In this document: piece after piece, positions 44,349-53,479 of the stretch
Position numbering within the stretch: the first letter of the stretch is position 1
Layout: every line of letters begins with the position of its first letter
Assembly: GCA_022567295.1 (NCBI GenBank)
Contig: JADFHE010000003.1
Span: 38,721 to 102,720, forward strand
Direction of reading: 5' to 3'
Length of the DNA: 64,000 nt
From: Pseudomonadota bacterium
GTDB lineage: Bacteria > Pseudomonadota > Gammaproteobacteria > Steroidobacterales > Woeseiaceae
Program-made: the position numbers and the translations under genes
Notes under the pieces: generated by a model
The model's input: the letters and a program-made list of their open reading frames with translations, nothing else
What the model was told of the DNA's origin: nothing
Database searches by the model: none

Positions 44349-45425
44349 ATGCGCATCGGAATTATTGGCGCCGGGCAGCTCGGCCAGATGCTTGGATTCG
44401 CGGCGCGTAGTCTGGACGTTGACGTGCGATTCGTCGATCCCTCCGACCATCCTCCTGCCGCCGTTTGCGGCAAGGTGATTCAAAGCGCCTTTGACGATGC
44501 GGTCGCGCTCATGGCGCTTGCTGATACCTGTAACGTCATCACGTACGAGTTCGAAAATATTCCGGTGTCTGCGCTGCAGCATATTGAAGGAATCGTGCCG
44601 ATCTACCCGCCACTATCCGCGCTGCGGCACTCGCAGGATCGTTATGACGAGAAACGATTGTTCGATGAGCTCGACATTCCGCTCGCCGGATATTACGCCC
44701 TCGATACTCGCGAAGACCTGCACGCTGCGGCCAAAATCCTCGGGCTGCCGATGGTTATCAAGACGCGGCGATTCGGCTATGACGGCAAAGGCCAGGTCGT
44801 TAGCAGAACGGCCGTCGATCTCGACAAGGCCTGGGTCGAACTTGGCGATCAGGCGCTCATTGCCGAACAGCTGATTCCCTTCGACTATGAAATTTCTTGC
44901 ATCGGCGTTCGCAATGTCGACGGCGACATCGCCATTTATCCGCTTAGTCGCAATGTTCATGTCGACGGTATATTGCGAACGTCTCGGTCACCTCTCGATC
45001 GACCCAAACTTGCAAAAATGGCATCCGACTACGTATGCAGCCTGCTCAATCACCTCGATTATGTGGGGGTACTGGCATTGGAGCTGTTCGTCGTCGGCGA
45101 CAAGTTAATCGCTAACGAATTTGCACCACGCGTGCACAACTCGGGTCACTGGACTATCGAAGGATCGGAAACCAGTCAGTTCGAGAACCATCTGCGCGCC
45201 ATCATGAGCCAGCCGTTGGGGTCGATAGCGAGCCGCGGCCACGCCGGCATGGTCAATCTGATCGGTGAGATTTCGGCGGCGACTCGCGCGCTTACGGTCG
45301 GCGAATTGCACGATTATGGTAAGGTGCCCCGCCCTGGCCGCAAACTTGGCCATGTAACCGTCGTCGGAAATACTGCCGAACAGCGCGACGCCCTTATCGA
45401 CATAATCAACAAGACTGTGATGTAG
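44349..45425 (+). CDS. purK: N5-carboxyaminoimidazole ribonucleotide synthase
   Basis: ATP-grasp enzyme that carboxylates AIR with bicarbonate, feeding PurE. The N-terminus IGIIGAGQLGQMLGFAARSLD is diagnostic, followed by ITYEFENIPVSAL. The ATP-grasp region has VIKTRRFGYDGKGQVV and the substrate/metal segment NEFAPRVHNSGHWTIEG. Length 358 aa. It follows the inverted-repeat element by a few bases, with the ATG at 44349 preceded by cactgacg and no strong Shine-Dalgarno site. Confidence 0.95.
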   Translation: MRIGIIGAGQLGQMLGFAARSLDVDVRFVDPSDHPPAAVCGKVIQSAFDDAVALMALADTCNVITYEFENIPVSALQHIEGIVPIYPPLSALRHSQDRYDEKRLFDELDIPLAGYYALDTREDLHAAAKILGLPMVIKTRRFGYDGKGQVVSRTAVDLDKAWVELGDQALIAEQLIPFDYEISCIGVRNVDGDIAIYPLSRNVHVDGILRTSRSPLDRPKLAKMASDYVCSLLNHLDYVGVLALELFVVGDKLIANEFAPRVHNSGHWTIEGSETSQFENHLRAIMSQPLGSIASRGHAGMVNLIGEISAATRALTVGELHDYGKVPRPGRKLGHVTVVGNTAEQRDALIDIINKTVM

Positions 45426-45492
45426 TCCACCCGACACGTTGAGAACACGGCGTATCCCGTGCCGTGAAAAAACAGGTAAACTTGTTCCAGCC

Positions 45493-46746
45493 ATGTCTTA
45501 TCTGAAACACTTCAGACTATCGGAGCAGCCGTTTCGGCTGACGCCCGACCCTGAATTCCTTTACTGGAGCAAGCAGCACTCACGTGCAAAGGCCTATATG
45601 GAATCGACCATCTGGCTTGCGGATGGTTTCGTTGTCATCACCGGTGAAATCGGTTCAGGAAAAACCACGCTGCTGCAGTCATTTTTGTCAGAGTTAGGCG
45701 ATGACGTGGTGCACGCTGTCGTGTCGCAGACACAACTGACGCCAACGCAATTTCTGCAGGCCGTGCTAACCGAGTTCGGCTTCAAGCCGTTTAAAAAGCG
45801 CAAAGTTGAACTGCTGGACATGCTCAATATGTTCCTGATCGAACAGTATTCGAGCGGCAAAAAAGTCGTACTGATCATCGATGAAGCCCAGAACCTGACG
45901 AAGAAAGTGCTTGAAGAGATTCGCCTGCTCTCGGGAATTGAAACACACAAGGAAAAGGTGCTGCGCATCATTTTGGCCGGGCAGCCAGAACTCAAAGACA
46001 CGCTGGACCTGGCCAGCATGAAACAGCTGATGCAGCGCGTTCGATTGCGCTTTCACATCGGCCCGCTTGATCGCCGCGAGATGCGAGAATACGTCGAGCG
46101 GAGGTTATCTATCGCAGGGCGAAAGAAAGCGGACCTGTTTTCCGATGACAGCTTTGACGTTTTGTATCGATTCTCAGGCGGTGTGCCGCGCCTGATCAAT
46201 ACGCTGTGCGACACTGCGTTGCTGTGCGCATTCGCGGATGATAAGAAGGTCGTAGACGCTGACGATGTCAGCACGGCGGCCGAAGAGTTGAACTGGCCGG
46301 AACACGAGTCTAATACGGGTGTTTTCGATCAACTTCGGCGACGGCAAGCAGATCGCCATTCCGACTCCGATTTGCACATTTCTCGAATCGAAGTTCGCAC
46401 GGACAATGCGATTGTTGACGTTCTCACGTTCCCGCTGGGACGCGTAATCGTCGGCCGTTCACCGGACAATGAAATCTACATCCAGAGCAAGTTTGTCAGT
46501 CGCCATCATGCACAGCTAATCAGTGACGAAAGCGGCTGCGTCATTGAAGATCTGAACAGCACCAACGGCGTTTTCCTCGGCGATAAGCAGATCAAGAAAT
46601 ACCGCCTTTGTGATGGCGACATAATCTCGATCGGCGTACATGAACTCGTCTATCACGACCTGCGCGATGCACAGGAATTCGACGGCCGCGAAACGATTGC
46701 GGAAGACGAAACAGGTAATCAGGGATCGGTCGTTAACGAAAAGTAG
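45493..46746 (+). CDS. ExeA-like AAA+ ATPase with C-terminal FHA domain
   Basis: 417-aa protein. The N-terminus YLKHFRLSEQPFRLTPDPEFLYWS is the ExeA/GspA signature. Walker A is GEIGSGKT (about 51-58) and Walker B is LIIDEAQ (about 128-134), within an AAA_22-type ATPase that has the sensor GQPEL and a C-terminal lid (SGGVPRLINTLCDTALLCAF). Residues about 300-395 form an FHA domain (VIVGRSPDNEIYI ... VSRHHAQLI ... DLNSTNGVFLGDKQI), the phosphothreonine-binding fold. I use the ATG at 45493. No ExeB or type II secretion gene is nearby. FHA replaces the peptidoglycan-binding domain of classical ExeA, suggesting control by a Ser/Thr kinase rather than wall anchoring; that is inference. Confidence 0.88.
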   Translation: MSYLKHFRLSEQPFRLTPDPEFLYWSKQHSRAKAYMESTIWLADGFVVITGEIGSGKTTLLQSFLSELGDDVVHAVVSQTQLTPTQFLQAVLTEFGFKPFKKRKVELLDMLNMFLIEQYSSGKKVVLIIDEAQNLTKKVLEEIRLLSGIETHKEKVLRIILAGQPELKDTLDLASMKQLMQRVRLRFHIGPLDRREMREYVERRLSIAGRKKADLFSDDSFDVLYRFSGGVPRLINTLCDTALLCAFADDKKVVDADDVSTAAEELNWPEHESNTGVFDQLRRRQADRHSDSDLHISRIEVRTDNAIVDVLTFPLGRVIVGRSPDNEIYIQSKFVSRHHAQLISDESGCVIEDLNSTNGVFLGDKQIKKYRLCDGDIISIGVHELVYHDLRDAQEFDGRETIAEDETGNQGSVVNEK

Positions 46747-46750
46747 GTGT

Positions 46751-46969
46751 TTAGTAATCCTGTCGCTGACCGACACGACGATCCGTAACCCGGTGGTCGC
46801 GGCGCTTCAGGAAAACCACCATTCCGGCCACCAGGCAGATGAGCCCAACGACGAAACAAATCGTCGGCCAGTGCCAGTGATTGACGTACATGGAAGCGCC
46901 CAGGCAGGTGGCTCCTACCAGCAGGTAAAAGTACGGTAAACTTTCGTAGATTGGCTTCGAGACCCACAT
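46751..46969 (-). CDS. Small two-helix membrane protein
   Basis: 72-aa protein of unknown family. Two hydrophobic segments are clear (YFYLLVGATCLGASMYV and ICFVVGLICLVAGMVVFL), separated by NHWHWPT. They are followed by a strongly charged tail (KRRDHRVTDRRVGQRQDY) that would face the cytoplasm by the positive-inside rule. The overlapping frame on the same strand (46719-46967) has no such organisation. It converges on the ExeA-FHA gene, four bases from its stop. Confidence 0.68.
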   Translation of the reverse strand: MWVSKPIYESLPYFYLLVGATCLGASMYVNHWHWPTICFVVGLICLVAGMVVFLKRRDHRVTDRRVGQRQDY

Positions 46970-47048
46970 ATTGGCGTCGTTATCATCCCCGGGGTCAATT
47001 CATTTTCCATAGCGGGGAGCCGTTGTCCAGTGGAAATCGAACTTTCTG

Positions 47049-47219
47049 TCAGGATTCCCCTGCGCTAAACAGCCCCATAATCCTGGAAAGTATTGATTCA
47101 GACAGGCCATCGACAGAGAGATCAGGCTCGATTTCGCCCATGTCGCCGCTTAAATTTTGCACGAATTGCTGGGAATTAGCGTCCGTATCCTGCTCTGTTA
47201 TTGTATTTTCGAATGCCAT
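47049..47219 (-). CDS. 56-codon acidic small protein, not in the ORF track
   Basis: The sequence starts MAFENTITEQDTDA and ends RIMGLFSAGES, then TGA. It has 56 aa, is acidic (about eleven Asp or Glu against one Arg) and ends in a short amphipathic or hydrophobic helix (ESILSRIMGLF). A very strong AAGGAGG site lies nine bases before the ATG, stronger than almost any other in the window. Upstream are a -35/-10 pair (TTGAAC, 18 bases, TTATGG) and an excellent CRP-like site. I do not recognise the protein. Its acidic body with a small C-terminal helix would suit a regulatory small protein, a chaperone-bound effector or a peptide precursor, but nothing here decides. Confidence 0.65.
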   Translation of the reverse strand: MAFENTITEQDTDANSQQFVQNLSGDMGEIEPDLSVDGLSESILSRIMGLFSAGES

Positions 47220-47241
47220 TGCAAACTGCCTCCTTGCGATA

Positions 47242-47271
47242 CCATAAAAGGTAACGCAGCACTATGTTCAA
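47242..47271 (-). promoter_or_regulatory. Predicted promoter of the small acidic protein
   Basis: On the minus strand TTGAAC (47271-47266), an 18-base spacer and TTATGG (47247-47242) form a moderate sigma70 promoter immediately downstream of the CRP-like site. Predicted transcription would start near 47235, only about 15 bases before the ATG. Confidence 0.45.
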
Positions 47272-47293
47272 TGGAGTGAGCTGTCTCACATTG
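47272..47293 (-). promoter_or_regulatory. CRP/Vfr binding site
   Basis: Minus strand AATGTGAGACAGCTCACTCC matches the TGTGA-N6-TCACA consensus at nine of ten core positions and closely resembles the E. coli lac CRP site. The centre lies roughly 46 bases upstream of the predicted start of the small acidic ORF, near a class II activating position. The recognition residues of the CRP encoded at 37.3 kb are conserved, so binding is plausible. Confidence 0.65.
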
Positions 47294-47340
47294 TGCGCTG
47301 TGAAACGCGTGATTTTCGGCTTATGTAAAAGTGCCCCCGC

Positions 47341-48789
47341 CTAACCTGTGCCGCCGACCGTAATCTCATCGATCTTCAATGTCGGTTGACCCACGCCGAC
47401 AGGCACCGATTGCCCTTCCTTGCCACACGTGCCAACTCCCGAATCCAGTTCGAGGTCGTTACCAACCATCGAAATTTTGCTGAGCGCTTCGGGCCCGTCG
47501 CCAATGAGCATCGCGCCCTTGACTGGCGCGGTCACCTTGCCCTTCTCGATCAGGTACGCCTCGCTCGCCGAAAACACGAACTTGCCAGACGTGATGTCAA
47601 CCTGACCCCCGCCGAAGTTCGGCGCATAAATACCCTTGTCCACCGACGCGATAATCTCCTCCGGATCGTGTGGGCCGGCAAGCATGTAGGTGTTTGTCAT
47701 GCGCGGCATCGGGACGTGTGCAAACGATTCCCGGCGGCCGTTCCCAGTTGATTTGACGCCCATCAGGCGAGCGTTGAGCTTGTCCTGCATATAGCCCTTG
47801 AGCACGCCATTCTCTACCAGTACTGAATACTGGCCCGGCGTTCCCTCATCATCGACCGTAAGTGAACCGCGACGGTCGGCAATGGTTCCATCATCAACGA
47901 TGGTGCACAACGAAGACGCGACCTTTTGACCCAACCTGCCGCAGAACGCCGACGTGCCCTTGCGGTTAAAGTCACCTTCCAGTCCGTGACCAACGGCCTC
48001 GTGGAGCAATATCCCCGGCCAGCCAGGTCCCAACACGATCGGCATCGTACCGGCCGGCGCAGCCCGCGCGTCAAATTGCACAACGGCCTGGCGAACCGCT
48101 TCACGCGCGAAATCCATCGCGATGTCGCCGTCCAGGAAATAGTTCAGGTCCGTGCGTGCACCACCCCCCGCGTAGCCCTGCTCTCGCCGCCCGCCCTGTT
48201 CAAGTATCACACTGACATTCAGGCGCACGAGCGGCCGCACATCGGCCGCTATCGTACCGTCGGAAGCAAGCACCAGAATCAGGTCCTGACTACTCGCAAG
48301 ACTAACGATAACCTGCGTGACGCGCGGGTCCATGGCGCGGGTCGCCGCATCGATTTCGCTGAGCAATGCGGTCTTTTGTGTGTCGTCTATACTGGTCGTT
48401 GGATCATGCGCCGAGTACAACGGCGCGACATGACTGCGACTCCAGGCCTGCACACTTCTGTCCTGTCCCTGGCGCGCAATGGCCCGCGCCGCGCTCGCTG
48501 CTCGTTCGAGCGCCGGCATCACGAGCTCATCTGAATACGCAAAACCGGTTTTCTCGCCACTGGTTGCGCGTACGCCCACGCCCTGATCGAGACTGAAACT
48601 GCCGTCGCGGATGATGCCGTCCTCAAGCGTCCAACTCTCGTGGCGACTGACTTGAAAATACAGGTCGGCGTAGTCCACGCCGCCCTTCATCATGCGGCCA
48701 AGCGTGCTACTGAGATTGCGCTCATCAAGCCCGGCAGGCTCAAGCATGCGGGACATTAATGCATCAATGGTATTATCGTTCAAATTCAA
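47341..48789 (-). CDS. tldD: Zinc metalloprotease TldD
   Basis: Catalytic subunit of the TldD/TldE protease. The zinc motif HEAVGHGLE (HExxxH form) lies in [22 protein letters not shown]. The N-terminal [39 protein letters not shown] and the C-terminal [45 protein letters not shown] are conserved. Length 482 aa. It is the last gene of the run maf-rng-yhdP-nit-tldD. Its partner PmbA lies 4 kb away beyond purE, purK and other genes. Confidence 0.95.
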   Translation of the reverse strand: MNLNDNTIDALMSRMLEPAGLDERNLSSTLGRMMKGGVDYADLYFQVSRHESWTLEDGIIRDGSFSLDQGVGVRATSGEKTGFAYSDELVMPALERAASAARAIARQGQDRSVQAWSRSHVAPLYSAHDPTTSIDDTQKTALLSEIDAATRAMDPRVTQVIVSLASSQDLILVLASDGTIAADVRPLVRLNVSVILEQGGRREQGYAGGGARTDLNYFLDGDIAMDFAREAVRQAVVQFDARAAPAGTMPIVLGPGWPGILLHEAVGHGLEGDFNRKGTSAFCGRLGQKVASSLCTIVDDGTIADRRGSLTVDDEGTPGQYSVLVENGVLKGYMQDKLNARLMGVKSTGNGRRESFAHVPMPRMTNTYMLAGPHDPEEIIASVDKGIYAPNFGGGQVDITSGKFVFSASEAYLIEKGKVTAPVKGAMLIGDGPEALSKISMVGNDLELDSGVGTCGKEGQSVPVGVGQPTLKIDEITVGGTG

Positions 48790-48801
48790 GTTCCGTAACG
48801 G

Positions 48802-49614
48802 TCATAACCGTCGGTTCGCGAGCGCCGGGAACTCACTGCGTATCTTTATCGGCAACTCCGGATCAATATCCGCCACCACATGGCAGTTGCCGTCGGCCAC
48901 TTCGGCCAGAATACTGCCCCAAGGGTCGATAATCAGTGAATGCCCGTACGTCGATCGACGATCAGGGTGTTCCCCATATTGCCCGGGTGCGATCACATAC
49001 GCCAGATTTTCGATAGCGCGAGCACGCAGCAGCGCATGCCAGTGAACTTCCCCGGTCGTCGCAGTAAATGCCGCCGGCACAGTGAATACCGTCGCTCCAG
49101 CATCGACAAGTTGTCGAAACAGCTCCGGAAACCGCACGTCGTAACAGATCGTCAGCCCGATGCGACCGCAGGGCGTGTCCACAGTAACGACTTCGTCGCC
49201 CGGATACATTGACCGTGACTCGCGATACGACTCTTGCTGATCGACCAAATCAACGTCGAATAAATGGATTTTTCGATAAACCGTTCGTGCGTTGCCGCCC
49301 GCGTCATACACAGGGCACGCACCGTACACGCGATTGGCCTCTATCTCCGGCGACACCAACGGCATACTGCCCGCAACTATCCACAGACCGAGCCGCTGCG
49401 ATACCTCAGACAAAAACGTCTGTATGGGCCCTTCTCCGGGCTCCTCCGCGACTTTCGCCTTGTCCCTGCCCCGTTCACCCATCAAGGCGAAATTCTCCGG
49501 CAGAACGGCCAATACGCAGCCATCGTCCGCCGCATCGCGCAGCAGCCTCCCCGCCAGTTGCAGATTTGCGGCCACATCGGAACCGCTGTTCATCTGAATA
49601 GCTGCTACCCGCAT
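48802..49614 (-). CDS. Nitrilase-superfamily amidase (Nit1-like)
   Basis: Carbon-nitrogen hydrolase of 270 aa, probably a deaminated-glutathione amidase. The Glu-Lys-Cys triad can be placed: Glu in LAVLPENFALMG, Lys in YRKIHLFDVD and Cys in GLTICYDVRFPELFR. Small Nit1-like enzymes located between yhdP and tldD are common in gammaproteobacteria. It starts with the ATG at 49614, ten bases after yhdP. The exact substrate is inferred. Confidence 0.88.
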   Translation of the reverse strand: MRVAAIQMNSGSDVAANLQLAGRLLRDAADDGCVLAVLPENFALMGERGRDKAKVAEEPGEGPIQTFLSEVSQRLGLWIVAGSMPLVSPEIEANRVYGACPVYDAGGNARTVYRKIHLFDVDLVDQQESYRESRSMYPGDEVVTVDTPCGRIGLTICYDVRFPELFRQLVDAGATVFTVPAAFTATTGEVHWHALLRARAIENLAYVIAPGQYGEHPDRRSTYGHSLIIDPWGSILAEVADGNCHVVADIDPELPIKIRSEFPALANRRL

Positions 49615-49623
49615 CAGAGTCCC

Positions 49624-52600
49624 CTACTCTCCCTCAACCAAACAACCAGCGAGTTCGCCACTGGCGACGAAAGCGTCTGAATCCACCGCGTCGACGGACG
49701 GCTCATCCCACGAACCGCTGATACCGTAATAGACCTGCCCCACCTCCTGCAGTGGTTTATTGAAAATTAGCGAAAAGATCAGCAGGGCGGCTGCAACCTG
49801 GGGACCAGCAACAACTGCGCCGACGATCGGCAGCGTATTGCCGACATTCGCAGATACAATCGCCGTCTGATTGTACGTACGGTTGGCTAGATCTGCCTCA
49901 CCAACGATACCGATGTCGGCCGCCGGACCTTCCAGCGACAGATCGCAAGTGAGCGTCTTGCCGTCATCAATTTTGAAGGTTCCGGCGATCTTGTCGAAGC
50001 CGAATCCCTTCCTAAACACATCGCGAAAATCGAATGACAGCCGGCGCGGCAGTGCGGTGATACTCATCAGTCCGAACACACGGCCTGCGCCGGGCTCCAC
50101 TTCCTCCAGCTGACCATTCCCGAATCGTACTTCGACCTCGCCATCCAGCACGTCGAAGAAATCCGCGCGCGGGCCGCCCGACCAGTTCAGGTCAAAGACA
50201 ATGCTCATATCATTGCTAACGATACCTGGCTGATAATTCAGTCGTGTCATTGTCTCTTCGACGTCGGTGCTGGTCAGCGTGGCAGCGATAAAACTGTGGC
50301 TGCCAAGCGGATCCGTATCATCTGACATCCAGCGACCTGTACCAACAATCTCATAGGTTGCGTCCTTGCTCGAAATATTGACAGCCCGGAGTCCGTTCTC
50401 GGTTTTCTCGAGCGTCGCGGTCACAGCGCCAAGATAACGATCGCCGAACGCGAATTCCGCCGCCTGCAATTGAATCGGCGGTAGATTGCGCGGATCGATT
50501 TCTGACACAGAGGATTCTTCGGCCTCATCGCCGGGCAGACGCAGCTTCTCCATCTCCAGCACCATGGCGCGATGTCCACCAAAGTCATACGGAACGAATA
50601 CCGATCCAACGATATCGTCACCGTCGAACTGCACCAACCAGTCGCGCGCACTGCGATCAACTCTTACTCGATGACCTTGCAGATGCTGTCCAAGGATATA
50701 CAAGTCATCGACAATCAAATCGATAGAGCGGATGCGATCCGCGGCGCCCACGTTCTTTTCGCCGCTGCGCGACAGGCTGAGCCAATCCTGCAGACGCACG
50801 ACACCCGTGGTGCCGCGAATATGCAGGCCGCGTGTATCCGCTGCTTCCATGACCTCGCCACCCAGGGTGACGACGCCGCGATCGAAGTCCCAGCTTCCTT
50901 CGGGGCGGTTGAACGCAAGTTGCCAGGAGACAAGGTCTGCGGCAGATCCTGCAGTCTCGATAATGTCACCGCCCGGCATGAAACGAATATCGCCGGACAC
51001 GTGCAGAATTGACTCCGCAGGTTTTGCTACGGGCTCTGGCAGGTCGAATGCCAGACCTTCCAGATCGCTTTCGATCAGAATCGTCAGCGGCAATGGTATT
51101 TCCGCGTTGCCGTCTGGAAAAAGAATACGGGCCTCATACTGCGTCGCACCGCTGACCATGCCCTCCAGCGGCAGGCTGAAATCATTGACGATCGCATCAC
51201 CCGTGACCGTACCTTCGACGATCGCTATCACGGAGAACCGCGGATCTTCAGTACGGCGCAGCGAAATACTGACGTCCTGACCGAGAAAACGGCCACCGAG
51301 TCCCTCGCTGGAGATCCGTTCACGCTCGATCGTAACCTCACCCATCAGTTCTGTGATGGGCGGGTCGAGTCCCGCAATGGCCAGTGTGCCGTTGTTGCTG
51401 CGCACGCGCGCAATGAATTCAAATTCCTGAACTCTTTCTATTTTTAACGGGATCGTCAAGTCGAATATAAATGACGCATCGCCTGATACGGATATGCGAT
51501 CGAGCTGCCCACCAAACACATCGGCGATCGGGCTCCGCATCGAGAAGTCTCGAATCGCCTCCAGGGTACTGGCCGAAAAAGACTTGATGCTCAGAACAGG
51601 ATCACGCAAATCCGGAATATCGATGTTCGCGTTGACGACCGGAATTCCAGCGCTGACCGAGCGATTCTCTGTCGTATAGAGACGTGAATTGTCGAGTACG
51701 ATATCCATATCCGACTGTTCCGTCGCAGGCCACAGTCTGTGGTACTTGAATGTCATGTTGCGAACAGACGCTTCCATCAGCAACCGTCCCTCACCGCCAT
51801 CGAACGGAAACTTGTCGATGGGACCATTGAGTGACATCGTGCCGCGTGGGATTGAGCCGCTAACCAGCGCCATCTGAAACCATTCATACAATCTCGGCGA
51901 CAAACCTTTTTTCGGAATGTAGCGTTTTGCCTCGGCAAGGTCCGAAATACTCCAGGTACTCGCCAGATCGATTTCGGGCGATGCACCATCCTTGTTGAGA
52001 ACCAGCTGTATGTTGCTTTGACTGTAGAAAAATTCGTTTTGAATAACGATGCTGTCGGAAAGGATTGTCGTTCGGTTATTACTATTTCGCCAGATAACCG
52101 TACCGTCGGCGAAATCAATTTTTATCGCTTCGGGGAGGTAATCGGGAACTCGCACCTCCAGGTCCCCTGAACTGATTTCCAGCAGCCCACCCGAACGGTT
52201 CGCTCGCACGAGTCCCGAGAATCCGCGTACGCCGGGTCGCCCAGGAGCATCCAGAAATCCCACCCGATCGAATTCCGCCGATATATTGAATCGCGGCTCA
52301 TTGCTGTCGATTTCCGATACCGTCGCGACGAGGTTACGAACGATGCCCGACGGCGCGAAGCTCGCGAGAGCCACGCGCTGTTCCTTTTCGAGCCACGGCT
52401 CAAGCACGGCCACGTCATCGAGATTGAGATACGAGGCTCGTGTATCGAGCATGACAATGCTGCCATCTCTATCGACACTCGCTTCGACCCTCAGTGTCGA
52501 TTCCTGCCACTCATGATCTTGAAACGCGAGGACAAATTCGTGGGCGGCGACCAGCCAGCCGCTGTCGGATATATCAACCTCCACACGGCCTCTGACGTCG

Positions 52601-53460
52601 AAGTGGTCTTCACTCCCCAAAGCGACATCCATGAATTCAAGTTCTGCGGTGGCATTCGTTACGTGGTGATTGGAGAACGCTAACGCCAGTTCCATGTCAC
52701 CGATTCCCGACTGAAATCGCTTCTCCGTGCGGAAAAGGCTCGACCAGCCAGGGAGACTGATGTTGTCTGCCTCGACAACAAAGTCCCAGCCGCGCTCCGC
52801 GACGGGAACAGTCAGCACTTGAATAGCCGACACACTCAGCTCTCGTCCGAGCTCATTGGGCAAGTCAATATCAGCGTCTATCGCGATTCGTTTTTGGTCA
52901 ACGCTTACGCGAACGCGAGGAAGCGTGAAAATGTGCGGGCGTTTGTCCCCAGGCTGAATGAATCGCAATTCAATGTCTTCGCCGATCACCTCGATGTTGA
53001 CCGCCGCCCGATTCGACCCGCCGGCAAAGGAGCCGAGCAGATCATCGGCGCGGATGCCCTGAATGTGGTAGCTGTCGTCGCCGATGCGGCGAATATCGAT
53101 GCTCGTATCACGAATGACCACCCGGTCCACAATCAAGGTCCGGTCAAACAGCAACCGCATGAGTCCGATACCGATTCGCACTTCCTCAGCGGCGATAATT
53201 CGGACATCGTCGCCTTCACGAACAAGCTCGGCGTCATAGAACTCAAGTTCGGGGCCGCTCAGGCCCCAGCGGGCATCCATACCGGAAAACTCGACCTGCA
53301 TTCCGATCGCCGTGCTCGCCCACCCCTTAATTTCATCCTGATACTCCGGGAGCCGCGGCAGGAACAGTCGAAACAACCCTACGGCAATAGCTAACAGAAT
53401 CACTATGCCTGCCAACGAATAGGCAAGAAAACTGATCAGGCGACGGACAATGCTGTTCAT
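49624..53460 (-). CDS. yhdP: YhdP-family AsmA-like phospholipid-transport protein
   Basis: Very large periplasm-spanning protein of 1278 aa. An N-terminal inner-membrane anchor (RLISFLAYSLAGIVILLAIAVGLFRLFLP) is followed by the family motif LPEYQDEIKGWASTAIGMQVEFSGMDARWG and a long repetitive beta-groove with DUF3971 and AsmA_2-like regions. The C-terminal part contains GGPRADFFDVLDGEVEVRFGNGQLEEVEPGAGRVFGLMSI, the conserved AsmA_2 segment, and a hydrophobic end (VVAGPQVAAALLIFSLIF). YhdP with TamB and YdbH moves phospholipids to the outer membrane. The track starts at a GTG at 53478; the ATG at 53460 with a GGAG site is my choice. Directly follows rng. Confidence 0.93.
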   Translation of the reverse strand: MNSIVRRLISFLAYSLAGIVILLAIAVGLFRLFLPRLPEYQDEIKGWASTAIGMQVEFSGMDARWGLSGPELEFYDAELVREGDDVRIIAAEEVRIGIGLMRLLFDRTLIVDRVVIRDTSIDIRRIGDDSYHIQGIRADDLLGSFAGGSNRAAVNIEVIGEDIELRFIQPGDKRPHIFTLPRVRVSVDQKRIAIDADIDLPNELGRELSVSAIQVLTVPVAERGWDFVVEADNISLPGWSSLFRTEKRFQSGIGDMELALAFSNHHVTNATAELEFMDVALGSEDHFDVRGRVEVDISDSGWLVAAHEFVLAFQDHEWQESTLRVEASVDRDGSIVMLDTRASYLNLDDVAVLEPWLEKEQRVALASFAPSGIVRNLVATVSEIDSNEPRFNISAEFDRVGFLDAPGRPGVRGFSGLVRANRSGGLLEISSGDLEVRVPDYLPEAIKIDFADGTVIWRNSNNRTTILSDSIVIQNEFFYSQSNIQLVLNKDGASPEIDLASTWSISDLAEAKRYIPKKGLSPRLYEWFQMALVSGSIPRGTMSLNGPIDKFPFDGGEGRLLMEASVRNMTFKYHRLWPATEQSDMDIVLDNSRLYTTENRSVSAGIPVVNANIDIPDLRDPVLSIKSFSASTLEAIRDFSMRSPIADVFGGQLDRISVSGDASFIFDLTIPLKIERVQEFEFIARVRSNNGTLAIAGLDPPITELMGEVTIERERISSEGLGGRFLGQDVSISLRRTEDPRFSVIAIVEGTVTGDAIVNDFSLPLEGMVSGATQYEARILFPDGNAEIPLPLTILIESDLEGLAFDLPEPVAKPAESILHVSGDIRFMPGGDIIETAGSAADLVSWQLAFNRPEGSWDFDRGVVTLGGEVMEAADTRGLHIRGTTGVVRLQDWLSLSRSGEKNVGAADRIRSIDLIVDDLYILGQHLQGHRVRVDRSARDWLVQFDGDDIVGSVFVPYDFGGHRAMVLEMEKLRLPGDEAEESSVSEIDPRNLPPIQLQAAEFAFGDRYLGAVTATLEKTENGLRAVNISSKDATYEIVGTGRWMSDDTDPLGSHSFIAATLTSTDVEETMTRLNYQPGIVSNDMSIVFDLNWSGGPRADFFDVLDGEVEVRFGNGQLEEVEPGAGRVFGLMSITALPRRLSFDFRDVFRKGFGFDKIAGTFKIDDGKTLTCDLSLEGPAADIGIVGEADLANRTYNQTAIVSANVGNTLPIVGAVVAGPQVAAALLIFSLIFNKPLQEVGQVYYGISGSWDEPSVDAVDSDAFVASGELAGCLVEGE

Positions 53461-53479
53461 GATGGCCGGTGACTCCACT

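Noticed and set aside
47926-48534. 202-aa plus-strand ORF
   Set aside because: Antisense shadow of tldD, including the complement of its zinc motif region.
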